Assembly (NCBI GenBank): GCA_035461765.1
Contig: DATHUY010000024.1
Span: 1-64,000 of the forward strand
Length of the DNA: 64,000 nt
Origin: Longimicrobiales bacterium
GTDB lineage: Bacteria > Gemmatimonadota > Gemmatimonadetes > Longimicrobiales > RSA9
Reading direction: 5' to 3'
The notes under the pieces: generated by a model
Databases searched by the model: none
Told to the model about the DNA's origin: nothing
Seen by the model: the letters and a program-made list of their open reading frames with translations, nothing else
Part shown: one piece after another, positions 1 through 8,192 of the stretch
Position numbering within the stretch: position 1 is the first letter of the stretch
Layout of the letters: every line of letters begins with the position of its first letter
Made by a program: the position numbers and the translations under genes

Positions 1-52
1 TCATCCCGTGCCGCTCGTCGGCCAACCCGTCGGCTTGGCCCCGCCGGTCTGA
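1..52 (+). CDS. 3' end of an unidentified gene (partial)
   Basis: From base 2 one frame stays open for 16 codons and ends in TGA at 50-52. It reads as a proline- and valine-rich tail ending in LAPPV. This is the likely end of a gene lying upstream of the window on the same strand as the transporter at 101. It is too short to assign a family, and chance is possible. Confidence 0.25.
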   Translation, partial: HPVPLVGQPVGLAPPV

Positions 53-100
53 CGCGTCTATCCTTTTCGCCACCCGAGCCGCGGCCAGGCCGCCGAATTC

Positions 101-1432
101 ATGACCGACAGCGAGACTGCCCGCGCCCCCGGCCCCCTGACCCGTCTGCTCGGGCGTGTCGCCGATGTCGAGCCCGATGAGGTGGGTGCGGTCGTGACCG
201 CGTTCATGCTGTTCTTCTGCGTGCTCGGCGGCTACTTCATGGTGCGGCCCGTGCGCGAGACGGTGGGCACCATCCTCGGTCCGGACCGCGTCGCCGACCT
301 GTTTATGTTCACGTGGATCGCGGCGGTCGCGCTCGTTCCGATCTACGGCGCACTGTGCGCGCGCTTCCGGCGCAGCACCTTCCTGCCGTGGATCTACGGC
401 TTCGTCGGAGTCTCGCTGGTAGGCGTCGGGCTGATGCTGAGGCCGGCCGGACCGAACGTCATCGCGAGCCAGTTCTTCTTCGTCTTCATCAGCGTACTCA
501 ACCTGTTCGTCGTTTCCGTCTTCTGGAGTTTCCTCCTCGAGCTGTTCAACTCCAACCAGACGAAGCGCCTGTTCGGCGTCATCGCGGCGGGTGGAACGGC
601 CGGCGCACTGGTTGGGCCGATGGCGACGGACGTGCTCGTGGGATTCGTCGGCTACGAGGGCATCCTGTTCTTCGGCGCCGGCGGCTTCTTCCTCGCCATC
701 ATCTTCCAGCGCCTGCTGATCCGCGTGCGTAACCGCACGCACTGGGGCACGCCCGAATCCGAACGGATGGAAGAGCGGCCGATCGGCGGCAACCCGTTCG
801 CCGGCTTCACGCTCATCCTGCGCTCGCCGTACCTGGCCGGCATCGCGCTGTTCGTGATCCTGCTCGCCTCCGTCAACACGTTCCTCTACTTCGAGCAGAT
901 GCGTGTGGTTTCCGATACGTTCGCGGATACCACGCAACGCACCCGCATCTTCAGCCGCCTCGACTACACGGTGCAGACGCTCACGATCATCTCGCAGTTC
1001 GTTCTGACAGGGCGTATCGCGAAGAAGTTCGGCATCGGCATGCTCCTGACCGCGGTGCCCATTCTCATGTTCACCGGCTTCCTGCTGCTTGCCGCGTACG
1101 GCACGTTCGCCGTGCTCGCCGCCGTGATGATCACGCGTCGCGTCGGTGAGTACGCCTTCGTGCGGCCCGGCCGCGAGATGCTGTACAGCCGCGTGGATAC
1201 CGAATCGAAGTACAAGGCGAAGATGACCAATGATGTGCCCGTCTATCGCGGTGGCGACGCCATCTCCGCGCAGGTGGACAAGGGTCTTGCCGCGTCCGGG
1301 TGGTCGGCCTCGGCCGTTGCACTGCTCGCGGCGGCCGTCACCATCGTATGGGCAATCGTCGGATACCTGCTCGGCCGCGCCCGCAAGGGTGAGGAGGAGC
1401 GGGCGAGTGCACAGGCTGCCGCAACGGCGTGA
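101..1432 (+). CDS. MFS / ATP:ADP-translocase-like membrane transporter
   Basis: This 443-residue protein has about 12 hydrophobic segments, consistent with a full-length inner-membrane carrier. The segment near residues 40-60 (GYFMVRPVRETVG) is typical of the Tlc/NTT-like branch of the major facilitator superfamily (nucleotide exchange transporters and relatives). In free-living bacteria these proteins usually have no proven substrate. No clear Shine-Dalgarno sequence precedes the ATG, but it is the first start before the conserved N-terminal region. The gene ends two dozen bases before the next start (1456), so the two may be co-transcribed. Substrate is unknown, and nucleotide exchange should not be assumed. 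Confidence 0.75.
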   Translation: MTDSETARAPGPLTRLLGRVADVEPDEVGAVVTAFMLFFCVLGGYFMVRPVRETVGTILGPDRVADLFMFTWIAAVALVPIYGALCARFRRSTFLPWIYGFVGVSLVGVGLMLRPAGPNVIASQFFFVFISVLNLFVVSVFWSFLLELFNSNQTKRLFGVIAAGGTAGALVGPMATDVLVGFVGYEGILFFGAGGFFLAIIFQRLLIRVRNRTHWGTPESERMEERPIGGNPFAGFTLILRSPYLAGIALFVILLASVNTFLYFEQMRVVSDTFADTTQRTRIFSRLDYTVQTLTIISQFVLTGRIAKKFGIGMLLTAVPILMFTGFLLLAAYGTFAVLAAVMITRRVGEYAFVRPGREMLYSRVDTESKYKAKMTNDVPVYRGGDAISAQVDKGLAASGWSASAVALLAAAVTIVWAIVGYLLGRARKGEEERASAQAAATA

Positions 1433-1455
1433 TTCACCGACTCAGGAGAACTGAC

Positions 1456-2658
1456 GTGGCGCACAGACGTGAATTCGTGAAGCGCGCTGTCATCGCTGGC
1501 GGCGCGCTCGGCATGGGGAGTCCCGTGTTTGGCGACAACGCGACCGGTGCGACCACCGCGCCCGCAGGCGGCGCGCAACACACGCGTGCCCCCCGTGCAC
1601 TGCGCATCCTCATTCTGGGCGGTACCGGCTTCACCGGCCCGCATCAGGTCCGCTATGCGGTCGAGCGCGGGCATCACGTGACCGTATTCAACCGAGGCCG
1701 GCGCCAGACCGAGCTGCCGGACGGCGTCGTTCACCTCCAGGGTGACCGCAACGAGCCCGATGGCCTCGCGGCGCTCGAGCGAGAGGTGGCGAACGGCACG
1801 ACGTGGGACGTGGTGATCGACAATCCGACATCGCTTCCGTTCTGGGTGCGTGATGCAGGCACCGTTCTGAAGGACGCGACGCAGCAGTATGTCTTCATCT
1901 CCACGATCTCCGTCTATGCCGATACCAGCCAGCCGGGCATGGACGAGGGGACGGTGACCGCCGTGTACGAGGGCGATGATCCGCTGAAGGAAACGATGCA
2001 GTCGTTCCAGCAGAGCAGGGGCTCGCTGTACGGCCCGCTGAAGGCGGCGTCCGAGAGGGAGGCGGAGAAGTGGTTCCCCGGTCGCACCACGGTCATCCGA
2101 CCCGGCCTGATCGTCGGACCCGGCGACATGAGCGGCCGGTTCACTTACTGGCCCGTACGCATCGACCGCGGCGGCGAAGTGCTTGCGCCGGGTACGGGGC
2201 ACGACGCCGTTCAGATCATTGATGCCCGCGACCTGGCCGAATGGACGATCCGCATGACGGAGACGCGGACGTTCGGCACCTACAACGCGACGGGGCCTGC
2301 CGGCGAGTTGACCATGGCGGAGATGCTTGGCGGCATTCGCGCCGCGTTCGACGGCACGCGGCCCATGAAGCTGACGTGGGTACCTGCCGAGACGCTGGCC
2401 GAGCATGGCGTACGCGGCTGGTCCCATATGCCCGTGTGGGTGCCGCCGCAGCCGGACAACGCCGGCTTCGCACGGGTCAGCATCGCACGTGCACTCGCTG
2501 ACGGTCTCACGTTCCGTCCGCTCGCGACGACCGCGCGGGATACCCTGGAGTGGTTCCGTTCGCTCGCACCAGACGTTCAGGCGAACGTCGGCGGCCCGCT
2601 GACTGCCGAGCGCGAGGCCGAGGTCCTGGCCGCGTGGCATGCACGCGGCGCAGGATAG
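1456..2658 (+). CDS. Tat-exported NAD(P)-dependent epimerase/dehydratase family protein
   Basis: The 400-residue product begins with a twin-arginine-like leader (HRREFVKRAVIAGG), then an extended SDR Rossmann domain with the nucleotide motif GGTGFTGPHQVRYA around residues 53-66. A conserved FISTISVYAD segment follows in the middle. Related proteins act on nucleotide sugars or are isoflavone-reductase-like. An exported version in a cofactor-dependent family is common in this type of genome, but the substrate is unknown. GTG at 1456 is chosen because AGGAG lies at 1444-1448 with a 7-base gap. A GTG at 1429 overlapping the previous stop is in frame but has no better signal and would bury the Tat motif. 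Confidence 0.75.
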   Translation: MAHRREFVKRAVIAGGALGMGSPVFGDNATGATTAPAGGAQHTRAPRALRILILGGTGFTGPHQVRYAVERGHHVTVFNRGRRQTELPDGVVHLQGDRNEPDGLAALEREVANGTTWDVVIDNPTSLPFWVRDAGTVLKDATQQYVFISTISVYADTSQPGMDEGTVTAVYEGDDPLKETMQSFQQSRGSLYGPLKAASEREAEKWFPGRTTVIRPGLIVGPGDMSGRFTYWPVRIDRGGEVLAPGTGHDAVQIIDARDLAEWTIRMTETRTFGTYNATGPAGELTMAEMLGGIRAAFDGTRPMKLTWVPAETLAEHGVRGWSHMPVWVPPQPDNAGFARVSIARALADGLTFRPLATTARDTLEWFRSLAPDVQANVGGPLTAEREAEVLAAWHARGAG

Positions 2659-2712
2659 CCTCGCAGAACGCCGGGACGCGCAAGGATAGCCTCGGCGACG
2701 CCAGGCGTGCCC

Positions 2713-4095
2713 TCACTCGTGTCCCTGGTGATCCATGCCGGGCATGCCGCCGCTCATGTCATGACCCGTCATGGCGCCGTGCTCGGTCATCGCGTCGAGC
2801 ACGCCGTATGTGCCCATGCGCATGGGACCGCCGCCGATGAAGAGACGCACACCCGCGGTGAGTGAGAAGAAGCTGGTCGTCCCGAACAGCTCCCGCGCCG
2901 ACACAGCGCCGCGCTCGTTCGCGGCGTTGTTGTGCTGCATCTCCACGAACGGACGCGCGCTGAACGGCAGATTCGTCGCCGTGTAGCCGTACCCGAGACT
3001 CGTGATGACCCAGCGCGTCGCGCCATGCGCATGGTCATCATGATCGTATCGGAAGAAACCATCGGTGCCGGCAGGCCCGGTGCGATCGTATTCCGGCCGC
3101 GTGGAAACTTCGACACGCGCATACGGCTGATGCGGGCCGCGGGTCAGCTGCACCTCACCGAGCACCGAATAGTACCCGTCCTCGCCATCCGCCTCCGGGT
3201 CGCTCACCGACGCCTCGAGCAGCGAGTACACCGTGCCGAACGTGTACGGCCGATCGTGGCGCACGAACACGTTCGCGAGCCGTGTCGTGCTCTCCTCATC
3301 ATCGTGCGTCTCGACCACGTTGCCGAACGATGCTGACAGCTCCCACGGCGCAGTCGTTCCCGTGCCACCCAGCCGGCGCGTCACGCGCGCAGACCACGAG
3401 TTGATGCTGCTGAAGTTGCTGAAGTCGTACGGACCCGTCGGCTCCGCTCCATCGAACGCACCCGCCTCCACGCTCCAGCCGCCATGGAGGTATGCGACGT
3501 TCAGCGTGTACCGCTCCAGGATCTGCGACAGGTGATGGTTCGTCGGATACTTCACCACCGGCCGCGCCATCGGGTCGTCCGTGCCGTAAGGCGCGAAGCC
3601 GCGTCCCGCCGACAATGACAACGCGCCGCCCGCAACGTTGCGCATGTTGACGCTCAGCATGGCCTCATGCAGCAGCGTGTGCGGATGGCGCCGGTCAATG
3701 AATCCTTCGCCCCACCCGCCGAACGTCAGCTCGCCATCCGGCTGTGTGATGCCCTCGAAATTCAGTGTCGTCCGCAGCACGACCTTCGAACCTGGACTCT
3801 CCACATTGAACATCACCGCCGGCTGCGTCGCGTACAGCTCCGTCTGGGTCACATCATCGTTCGCATTGGAGCCGAAGCCCGTGCTGACCATGGGAAAGAC
3901 CTGCGCCATCCCGAGCAGCCGCCACCCCGAGCCGAGCTGCCGGCTGAACATGTAATCGTGCATCGGCTGCTGCGCCGAATCGGCTGCGGCTCCGTGCATC
4001 GGCATTTCCTGCGCGACCAGACCGATGGGCGATCCAGCAGTAACCAGCAGCGCTGCGGCGAGCGCCGCGCGCCTCATGTTGTAAGACATGCTCAC
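2713..4095 (-). CDS. Outer-membrane barrel protein with His/Met-rich tail
   Basis: The 460-residue protein has a signal peptide cleaved after about residue 28 (GLVAQ), a short Met/His patch (MPMHG), then alternating hydrophobic strands with many aromatic and glycine residues typical of an outer-membrane beta barrel. The C-terminal ~30 residues are rich in His and Met (GHDMSGGMPGMDHQGHE), a pattern seen in copper-binding proteins. It lies just downstream of the His-rich secreted protein on the same strand, 58 bases apart, so they are probably one operon for metal handling. AGGAG on the minus strand lies 5 bases before GTG 4095 and 11 before ATG 4089, and either could be the start. Exact family not recognised. 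Confidence 0.65.
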   Translation of the reverse strand: MSMSYNMRRAALAAALLVTAGSPIGLVAQEMPMHGAAADSAQQPMHDYMFSRQLGSGWRLLGMAQVFPMVSTGFGSNANDDVTQTELYATQPAVMFNVESPGSKVVLRTTLNFEGITQPDGELTFGGWGEGFIDRRHPHTLLHEAMLSVNMRNVAGGALSLSAGRGFAPYGTDDPMARPVVKYPTNHHLSQILERYTLNVAYLHGGWSVEAGAFDGAEPTGPYDFSNFSSINSWSARVTRRLGGTGTTAPWELSASFGNVVETHDDEESTTRLANVFVRHDRPYTFGTVYSLLEASVSDPEADGEDGYYSVLGEVQLTRGPHQPYARVEVSTRPEYDRTGPAGTDGFFRYDHDDHAHGATRWVITSLGYGYTATNLPFSARPFVEMQHNNAANERGAVSARELFGTTSFFSLTAGVRLFIGGGPMRMGTYGVLDAMTEHGAMTGHDMSGGMPGMDHQGHE

Positions 4096-4153
4096 TACTA
4101 CTCCTGATGATTTGATTCCCGGCGCCCGCCACTCGACGGGCTGCCACGTCTGC

Positions 4154-4603
4154 TCAGGAGTGCAGTCTCGGGGGTGGTGTCAGAAGTGCCGCCGCTGCCG
4201 CATCCAGTGCGTCGTGCGAGAGCGCAATCCGGTGTGGCGGTCCGGGCTGATCGAGGATCGCAGCGGCCTCACTCGCCGGGACGAACGCCCAGTGGCAGCG
4301 CGTGACGTCATGGCAGGAATCGTCGTGCTCCGGCGGGGCCTGGGCCGCACCCGGTGTCGTGGCGCCTGCGTGCGCGTGGGCAGTCACTGTCGCGACGGTC
4401 TGTTCGTGCGCATGTGCCGCTACGTGTCCGTCATGTCCTGCAATGGGCGCTTCGTGGCGCGCCGCGGCGCCAGCGTCGTGGGAAGCTCCCGCCGCAGCAA
4501 CGTGGGCCGGCCCGGCGTGGCTCGCTGCGGCCGTACACAGACCGGGCGCAGCCTGCGAGAGCAGCAGTGTGGACAGGACGAAGAACGAAATGACGCGTCG
4601 CAT
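4154..4603 (-). CDS. Small secreted histidine-rich protein
   Basis: This 149-residue protein starts with a clear signal peptide (VISFFVLSTLLLSQAAPG) followed by an Ala/His-rich region with repeated HAH, GHDGH and SHD groups at about residues 28-85. A CHDVTRCH pair follows near residue 95. Such spacing of His and Cys suggests binding of copper, zinc or a similar metal in the periplasm. It is first in a probable two-gene operon with the barrel protein downstream. There is no Shine-Dalgarno sequence before the ATG. Instead a TAGCAT -10-like hexamer ends 6 bases upstream, so the message may be leaderless. No database family is recognised. Confidence 0.6.
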   Translation of the reverse strand: MRRVISFFVLSTLLLSQAAPGLCTAAASHAGPAHVAAAGASHDAGAAARHEAPIAGHDGHVAAHAHEQTVATVTAHAHAGATTPGAAQAPPEHDDSCHDVTRCHWAFVPASEAAAILDQPGPPHRIALSHDALDAAAAALLTPPPRLHS

Positions 4604-4609
4604 GGGCGG

Positions 4610-4634
4610 ATGCTAATGCAAAATGCGGTGCATT
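4610..4634 (-). promoter_or_regulatory. Putative leaderless promoter with overlapping palindrome
   Basis: On the minus strand TAGCAT (4615-4610) sits 6 bases before the ATG at 4603, with ATGGCA 18 bases upstream of it as a possible -35. An inverted repeat AATGCA-N8-TGCATT (4615-4634) overlaps the -10 and spacer. A repressor bound there would block transcription. Given the His-rich products, a metal-responsive regulator (Fur/Zur type) is an inference only. Confidence 0.4.
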
Positions 4635-4685
4635 GCCATCGGCGCAGTCGGCAATCTCCTGACAGCGCTTGCGGATGGCCCTCCC

Positions 4686-4714
4686 TTGTAGCGCCACCGC
4701 GTGCCGGCTAGCAT
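4686..4714 (+). promoter_or_regulatory. Putative sigma-70-type promoter for the malic enzyme gene
   Basis: TTGTAG (4686-4691) and TAGCAT (4709-4714) are separated by 17 bases. Transcription would begin near 4721, leaving about 43 bases of leader before the ATG at 4764. The -10 hexamer is the same TAGCAT seen before the His-rich gene and before the M28 peptidase gene. The -35 match is weak. Confidence 0.4.
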
Positions 4715-4763
4715 GCGAACGGGAGTGGCTATTCCGCTCCGCCAACGCACACAGAGGGTACGC

Positions 4764-7022
4764 ATGGTCATTCGGGAGAGGGAAGTTCTCGATTATCACG
4801 ATGGCGGCAGGCCGGGCAAGCTCGACATTGTCGCCTCCAAGCCATTTCTGACGCAGCGCGACCTGTCACTGGCCTATACGCCGGGCGTCGCCATTCCCTG
4901 CCTGAAGATTCAGCAGGACCCGCTGGACGCGTTCCGTTACACGGGCCGGGGCAACCTGGTGGCAGTGGTGACGAACGGTACTGCAGTGCTGGGCCTGGGC
5001 AACATCGGTGCGCTGGCGGGGAAACCCGTCATGGAGGGCAAGGCGATCCTGTTCAAGCGCTTTGCCGACGTGAACGTGTTCGACATCGAGCTCGACACGC
5101 AGGACCCGGATGAGCTGATCCGGTGCGTCAAGCTGCTGGAGCCGACGTTCGGCGGCATCAACCTGGAGGACATCAAGGCGCCGGAGTGTTTCTACATCGA
5201 GGAGACGCTCCAGAAGCAGATGGACATCCCGGTGTTCCACGATGACCAGCATGGCACGGCGATCATCAGCAGCGCGGCGCTTCTGAACGCACTGGAGCTG
5301 ACGGAGCGCGACATATCGAAGGTGCGCGTGGTCTTCGCCGGCGCGGGTGCGGCGGGCATCGCGTGCGCGAACATGTACCTGGCGCTGGGAGTGGACCCCG
5401 CGAACGTGCTGATGGTAGACAGCAAGGGTGTGCTGTACGAGGGGCGTGGCGAGGAGTCGAACCCGTACAAGGCGCAGTACATCCGGAAGACGGACCGGCA
5501 CACGCTGGGTGAAGCCCTCGACGGTGCTGACATCTTCGTGGGCGTATCGAGCAAGGACCTGGTGACGCAGGACATGGTGCGTGCGATGGCGAAGAACCCG
5601 ATCGTCTTCGCCATGGCCAATCCCGATCCGGAGATCACGTACGAGGCCGCCAAGGCCGCGCGGCCCGACGTGATCATGGCCACCGGCCGGTCGGACTATC
5701 CGAACCAGGTCAACAACGTGCTCGGTTTCCCGTTCATCTTCCGCGGCGCCCTCGACGTGCGGGCGCGAGCAATCAACATGGAGATGAAGATTGCGGCCGC
5801 GCGTTCGCTGGCGGAGCTGGCGAAGGAGGACGTGCCGGACTCGGTGATCAATGCCTACGGCGGTGACCGTTTCTCGTTCGGCCCCGAATACATCATCCCG
5901 AAGCCGTTCGACGCGCGAGTGCTGACGCGTGAGGCAGTTGCGGTCGCACGCGCGGCGGTGGAGACGGGCGTTGCGCGGGAACCGATCAGCGACTGGGACG
6001 AGTACGCCGACCGCCTGGAGCGGCGCATTCTCGGGAAGGCGCACCAGGTCACGCGCACACTGATGCACAAGGCGCGTTCAGCCGGGCGCAAGCGGATCGT
6101 CCTGCCGCAGTCGGGTGAGGAGAAGATCCTGCGTGCGTGCCAGGTCCTGATCGACGACAATGCCGTGCAGCCCGTACTGGTCGGTGACGCCGATGTGATC
6201 GGCGCGCGCGCGACCGAGCTCGGCATCGACCTGAGCGGTGTAGAGATATTCGACCCGCAGCCCAGTCTCGAGGCGTACGCAGACGAGCTGTATCGTCTGC
6301 GCGGGCGGAAGGGCGTCACACCGCAGACGGCGCGGCTGCTGCTCCAGGACTCCGCGTACATCGGCGCGATGATGGTGCACATGGGTGACGCGGACGGTCT
6401 GGTCCATGGCCTGAACCGCTCGTACCCGGAGACGATCCGCCCTGCGCTCCAGGTGCTGCGGCTGCGCGAGGGCGTCACGCGCGTCGCCGGTCTGTACTGC
6501 CTGATCGTGCGCGACCGCGTCCTCTTCTTTGCCGACGCCACGGTCAACATTGATCCGACGGCGGAGGAGCTGGCGGAGATCGCGGTCGCTTCCGCAGCCG
6601 TCGCACGACGGTTCTTCGATATCGAGCCGCGCGTGGCCATGCTCTCGTTCGGCAATTTCGGCTCGGTCGATCATCCCTATGCGCAGAAGATGGCGCGGGC
6701 GACGGAGATTGCGCGCTTGCGCGATCCCGGCCTCATCGTCGAAGGCGAGATGGCGCCCGATACCGCGCTCGTTCCGGAGATCGTGGAGGCGAACTTCCCG
6801 CATTCACGCATCCGCGGCAACGCGAACGTGCTGATCTTCCCGAACGTGCAGTCCGGTAACATTTCGCTCAAGCTCGTGCACCGGATCGCAGGCGGCGAGG
6901 TGATCGGGCCGATCCTGATCGGAATGAACAAGCCGATCAACGCGCTCAACTACTTCTCGTCGGTACAGGAGATCGTGAACCTCACGACAATCACCGGCAT
7001 CATGGCGGGGACGCAGGCCTGA
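4764..7022 (+). CDS. maeB: NADP-dependent malic enzyme with C-terminal phosphotransacetylase-like domain
   Basis: Malic enzyme oxidatively decarboxylates malate to pyruvate, yielding NADPH in the cytoplasm. The N-terminal half (about residues 1-425) carries the hallmarks LAYTPGVA, the FHDDQHGTA metal/substrate motif and the Rossmann region [12 protein letters not shown]. The C-terminal half (about 430-752) resembles phosphate acetyl/butyryltransferase and is generally regulatory, not catalytic, in MaeB proteins. At 752 residues it matches the usual length of the family. The start at 4764 is preferred over one 63 bases upstream because GAGGG lies at 4754-4758 with a 5-base gap and the conserved sequence begins here. 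It stands alone, with a hairpin terminator after it. Confidence 0.93.
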   Translation: MVIREREVLDYHDGGRPGKLDIVASKPFLTQRDLSLAYTPGVAIPCLKIQQDPLDAFRYTGRGNLVAVVTNGTAVLGLGNIGALAGKPVMEGKAILFKRFADVNVFDIELDTQDPDELIRCVKLLEPTFGGINLEDIKAPECFYIEETLQKQMDIPVFHDDQHGTAIISSAALLNALELTERDISKVRVVFAGAGAAGIACANMYLALGVDPANVLMVDSKGVLYEGRGEESNPYKAQYIRKTDRHTLGEALDGADIFVGVSSKDLVTQDMVRAMAKNPIVFAMANPDPEITYEAAKAARPDVIMATGRSDYPNQVNNVLGFPFIFRGALDVRARAINMEMKIAAARSLAELAKEDVPDSVINAYGGDRFSFGPEYIIPKPFDARVLTREAVAVARAAVETGVAREPISDWDEYADRLERRILGKAHQVTRTLMHKARSAGRKRIVLPQSGEEKILRACQVLIDDNAVQPVLVGDADVIGARATELGIDLSGVEIFDPQPSLEAYADELYRLRGRKGVTPQTARLLLQDSAYIGAMMVHMGDADGLVHGLNRSYPETIRPALQVLRLREGVTRVAGLYCLIVRDRVLFFADATVNIDPTAEELAEIAVASAAVARRFFDIEPRVAMLSFGNFGSVDHPYAQKMARATEIARLRDPGLIVEGEMAPDTALVPEIVEANFPHSRIRGNANVLIFPNVQSGNISLKLVHRIAGGEVIGPILIGMNKPINALNYFSSVQEIVNLTTITGIMAGTQA

Positions 7023-7030
7023 CCTCTCAC

Positions 7031-7064
7031 CGGCCGGTGCGCTGCATTCGCAGCGTGCCGGCCG
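7031..7064 (+). terminator. Hairpin terminator after malic enzyme gene
   Basis: A 15-bp stem (arms 7031-7045 and 7050-7064, with two G-U pairs) closes a 4-base loop starting 9 bases after the stop codon. There is no T-run, so it may need Rho or act as an mRNA 3' end stabiliser. Confidence 0.6.
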
Positions 7065-7216
7065 TACCGTATGGCACCCACGCCCGTGCGCGTGCGCTCG
7101 CACGTGCCGCCCCGTGCGTTGCGCGACTCCGTGCCGGCCACACCGCTCTGGTGCCGCCGCCCCGATTTCGCCACAATACCCGCCCACACCTGACACCTCC
7201 CACGCCGGAGCTTCGA

Positions 7217-8113
7217 ATGACACCTCGCCGGAGCATTCTCTCCGCATTGCCGCTGCTGCTGGCGGTACTCACTGCCTGCTCGACCACGTCCGCCGGTGAG
7301 GAGCAGGACGCAGCCGATACCGACGCCAATGCGCAGCCGGCCGCCGTCAGCCAGGAGCCCGACCTGCCGCCGGGCGCCCCCGAGGCCGCCGCACGTCTGG
7401 ATGCGTCACCGCGGCACGGCGAGTGGGTGATGATCGGAACGGGCGGCGACAGCATCCGCGCGTGGGTGGTGTATCCTGAGCGGAGCACGCCTGCACCGGT
7501 CGTGCTGGTCGTCCACGAGATCTATGGTCTGACCGGCTGGATCCGCAGTGTAGCCGACCAGCTCGCGGCGGACGGCTACATCGCGATAGCACCGGACCTC
7601 ATGACGGCGTACGACGTGCCGACCGATGAGAGCGGCGATCCGGTGCGCGAGCAGGCGACGCGCACGATCCGCACGCTCGATCCCGCCACGTATCATCCGC
7701 AGCTCGTCGCCGTGGCGGAGTGGGGGATGTCGCAGCCGTCTGCTGCGGACAGCTACGGGATTGTCGGCTTCTGCTGGGGCGGCTCCGCATCGTTCCGCCA
7801 CGCGATCGAGTCGTCGTCTGTCGATGCGGCGGTCGTGTACTACGGCTCATCCCCGGACACGGAGACGCTGTCGCGCGTCAATGCGCCTGTTCTCGGTCTC
7901 TACGGCGGTGACGACGCGCGCGTGAATGCGAGCGTACCGCCTGCCGACTCGGCGCTGAAGGCGCTGGGCAAGCCTTACGAGTATCACATGTTCGATGGAG
8001 CCGGGCATGGATTCCTGCGCGACCAGCAGGGTCGCGACGGCGCCAACATGGCCGCCACGCGCCGCGCCTGGCCGATGACCGTGGCGTTCTTCCGCGAGCA
8101 TCTCGGCAGCTGA
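7217..8113 (+). CDS. Dienelactone hydrolase family lipoprotein
   Basis: The 298-residue product starts with a lipoprotein signal peptide (LLAVLTAC lipobox, Cys near residue 18), then an acidic linker. The rest is an alpha/beta-hydrolase of dienelactone-hydrolase type. The catalytic triad is visible: Cys186 in GFCWGG, an Asp in LYGGDDARV, and a His in GAGHGF. The conserved Glu in VHEIYG is also present. These enzymes hydrolyse dienelactones or other small esters. A membrane-anchored periplasmic copy points to a broader esterase role. GGAG at 7207-7210 supports ATG 7217, whereas upstream in-frame starts would destroy the signal peptide. Confidence 0.85.
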   Translation: MTPRRSILSALPLLLAVLTACSTTSAGEEQDAADTDANAQPAAVSQEPDLPPGAPEAAARLDASPRHGEWVMIGTGGDSIRAWVVYPERSTPAPVVLVVHEIYGLTGWIRSVADQLAADGYIAIAPDLMTAYDVPTDESGDPVREQATRTIRTLDPATYHPQLVAVAEWGMSQPSAADSYGIVGFCWGGSASFRHAIESSSVDAAVVYYGSSPDTETLSRVNAPVLGLYGGDDARVNASVPPADSALKALGKPYEYHMFDGAGHGFLRDQQGRDGANMAATRRAWPMTVAFFREHLGS

Positions 8114-8126
8114 GATCTGACCCCGC

Positions 8127-8156
8127 GTGGCGGACATACGCGTCTACGTCCGCCAC
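8127..8156. terminator. Hairpin between convergent genes
   Basis: Arms GTGGCGGAC (8127-8135) and GTCCGCCAC (8148-8156) form a 9-bp perfect stem between the convergent ends of the hydrolase and amidohydrolase genes. It could serve both directions. No T-run is present. Confidence 0.5.
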
Positions 8157-8192
8157 CGCTTCACCGGCGCCGCCCGTCGGAGTGCAACGCTA

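Noticed and set aside
1243-2640. Long open frame (465 codons) opposite the epimerase gene
   Set aside because: It is an out-of-phase shadow common in GC-rich genes; the plus-strand protein has clear motifs and signal peptide, and the minus frame has no recognisable domain.
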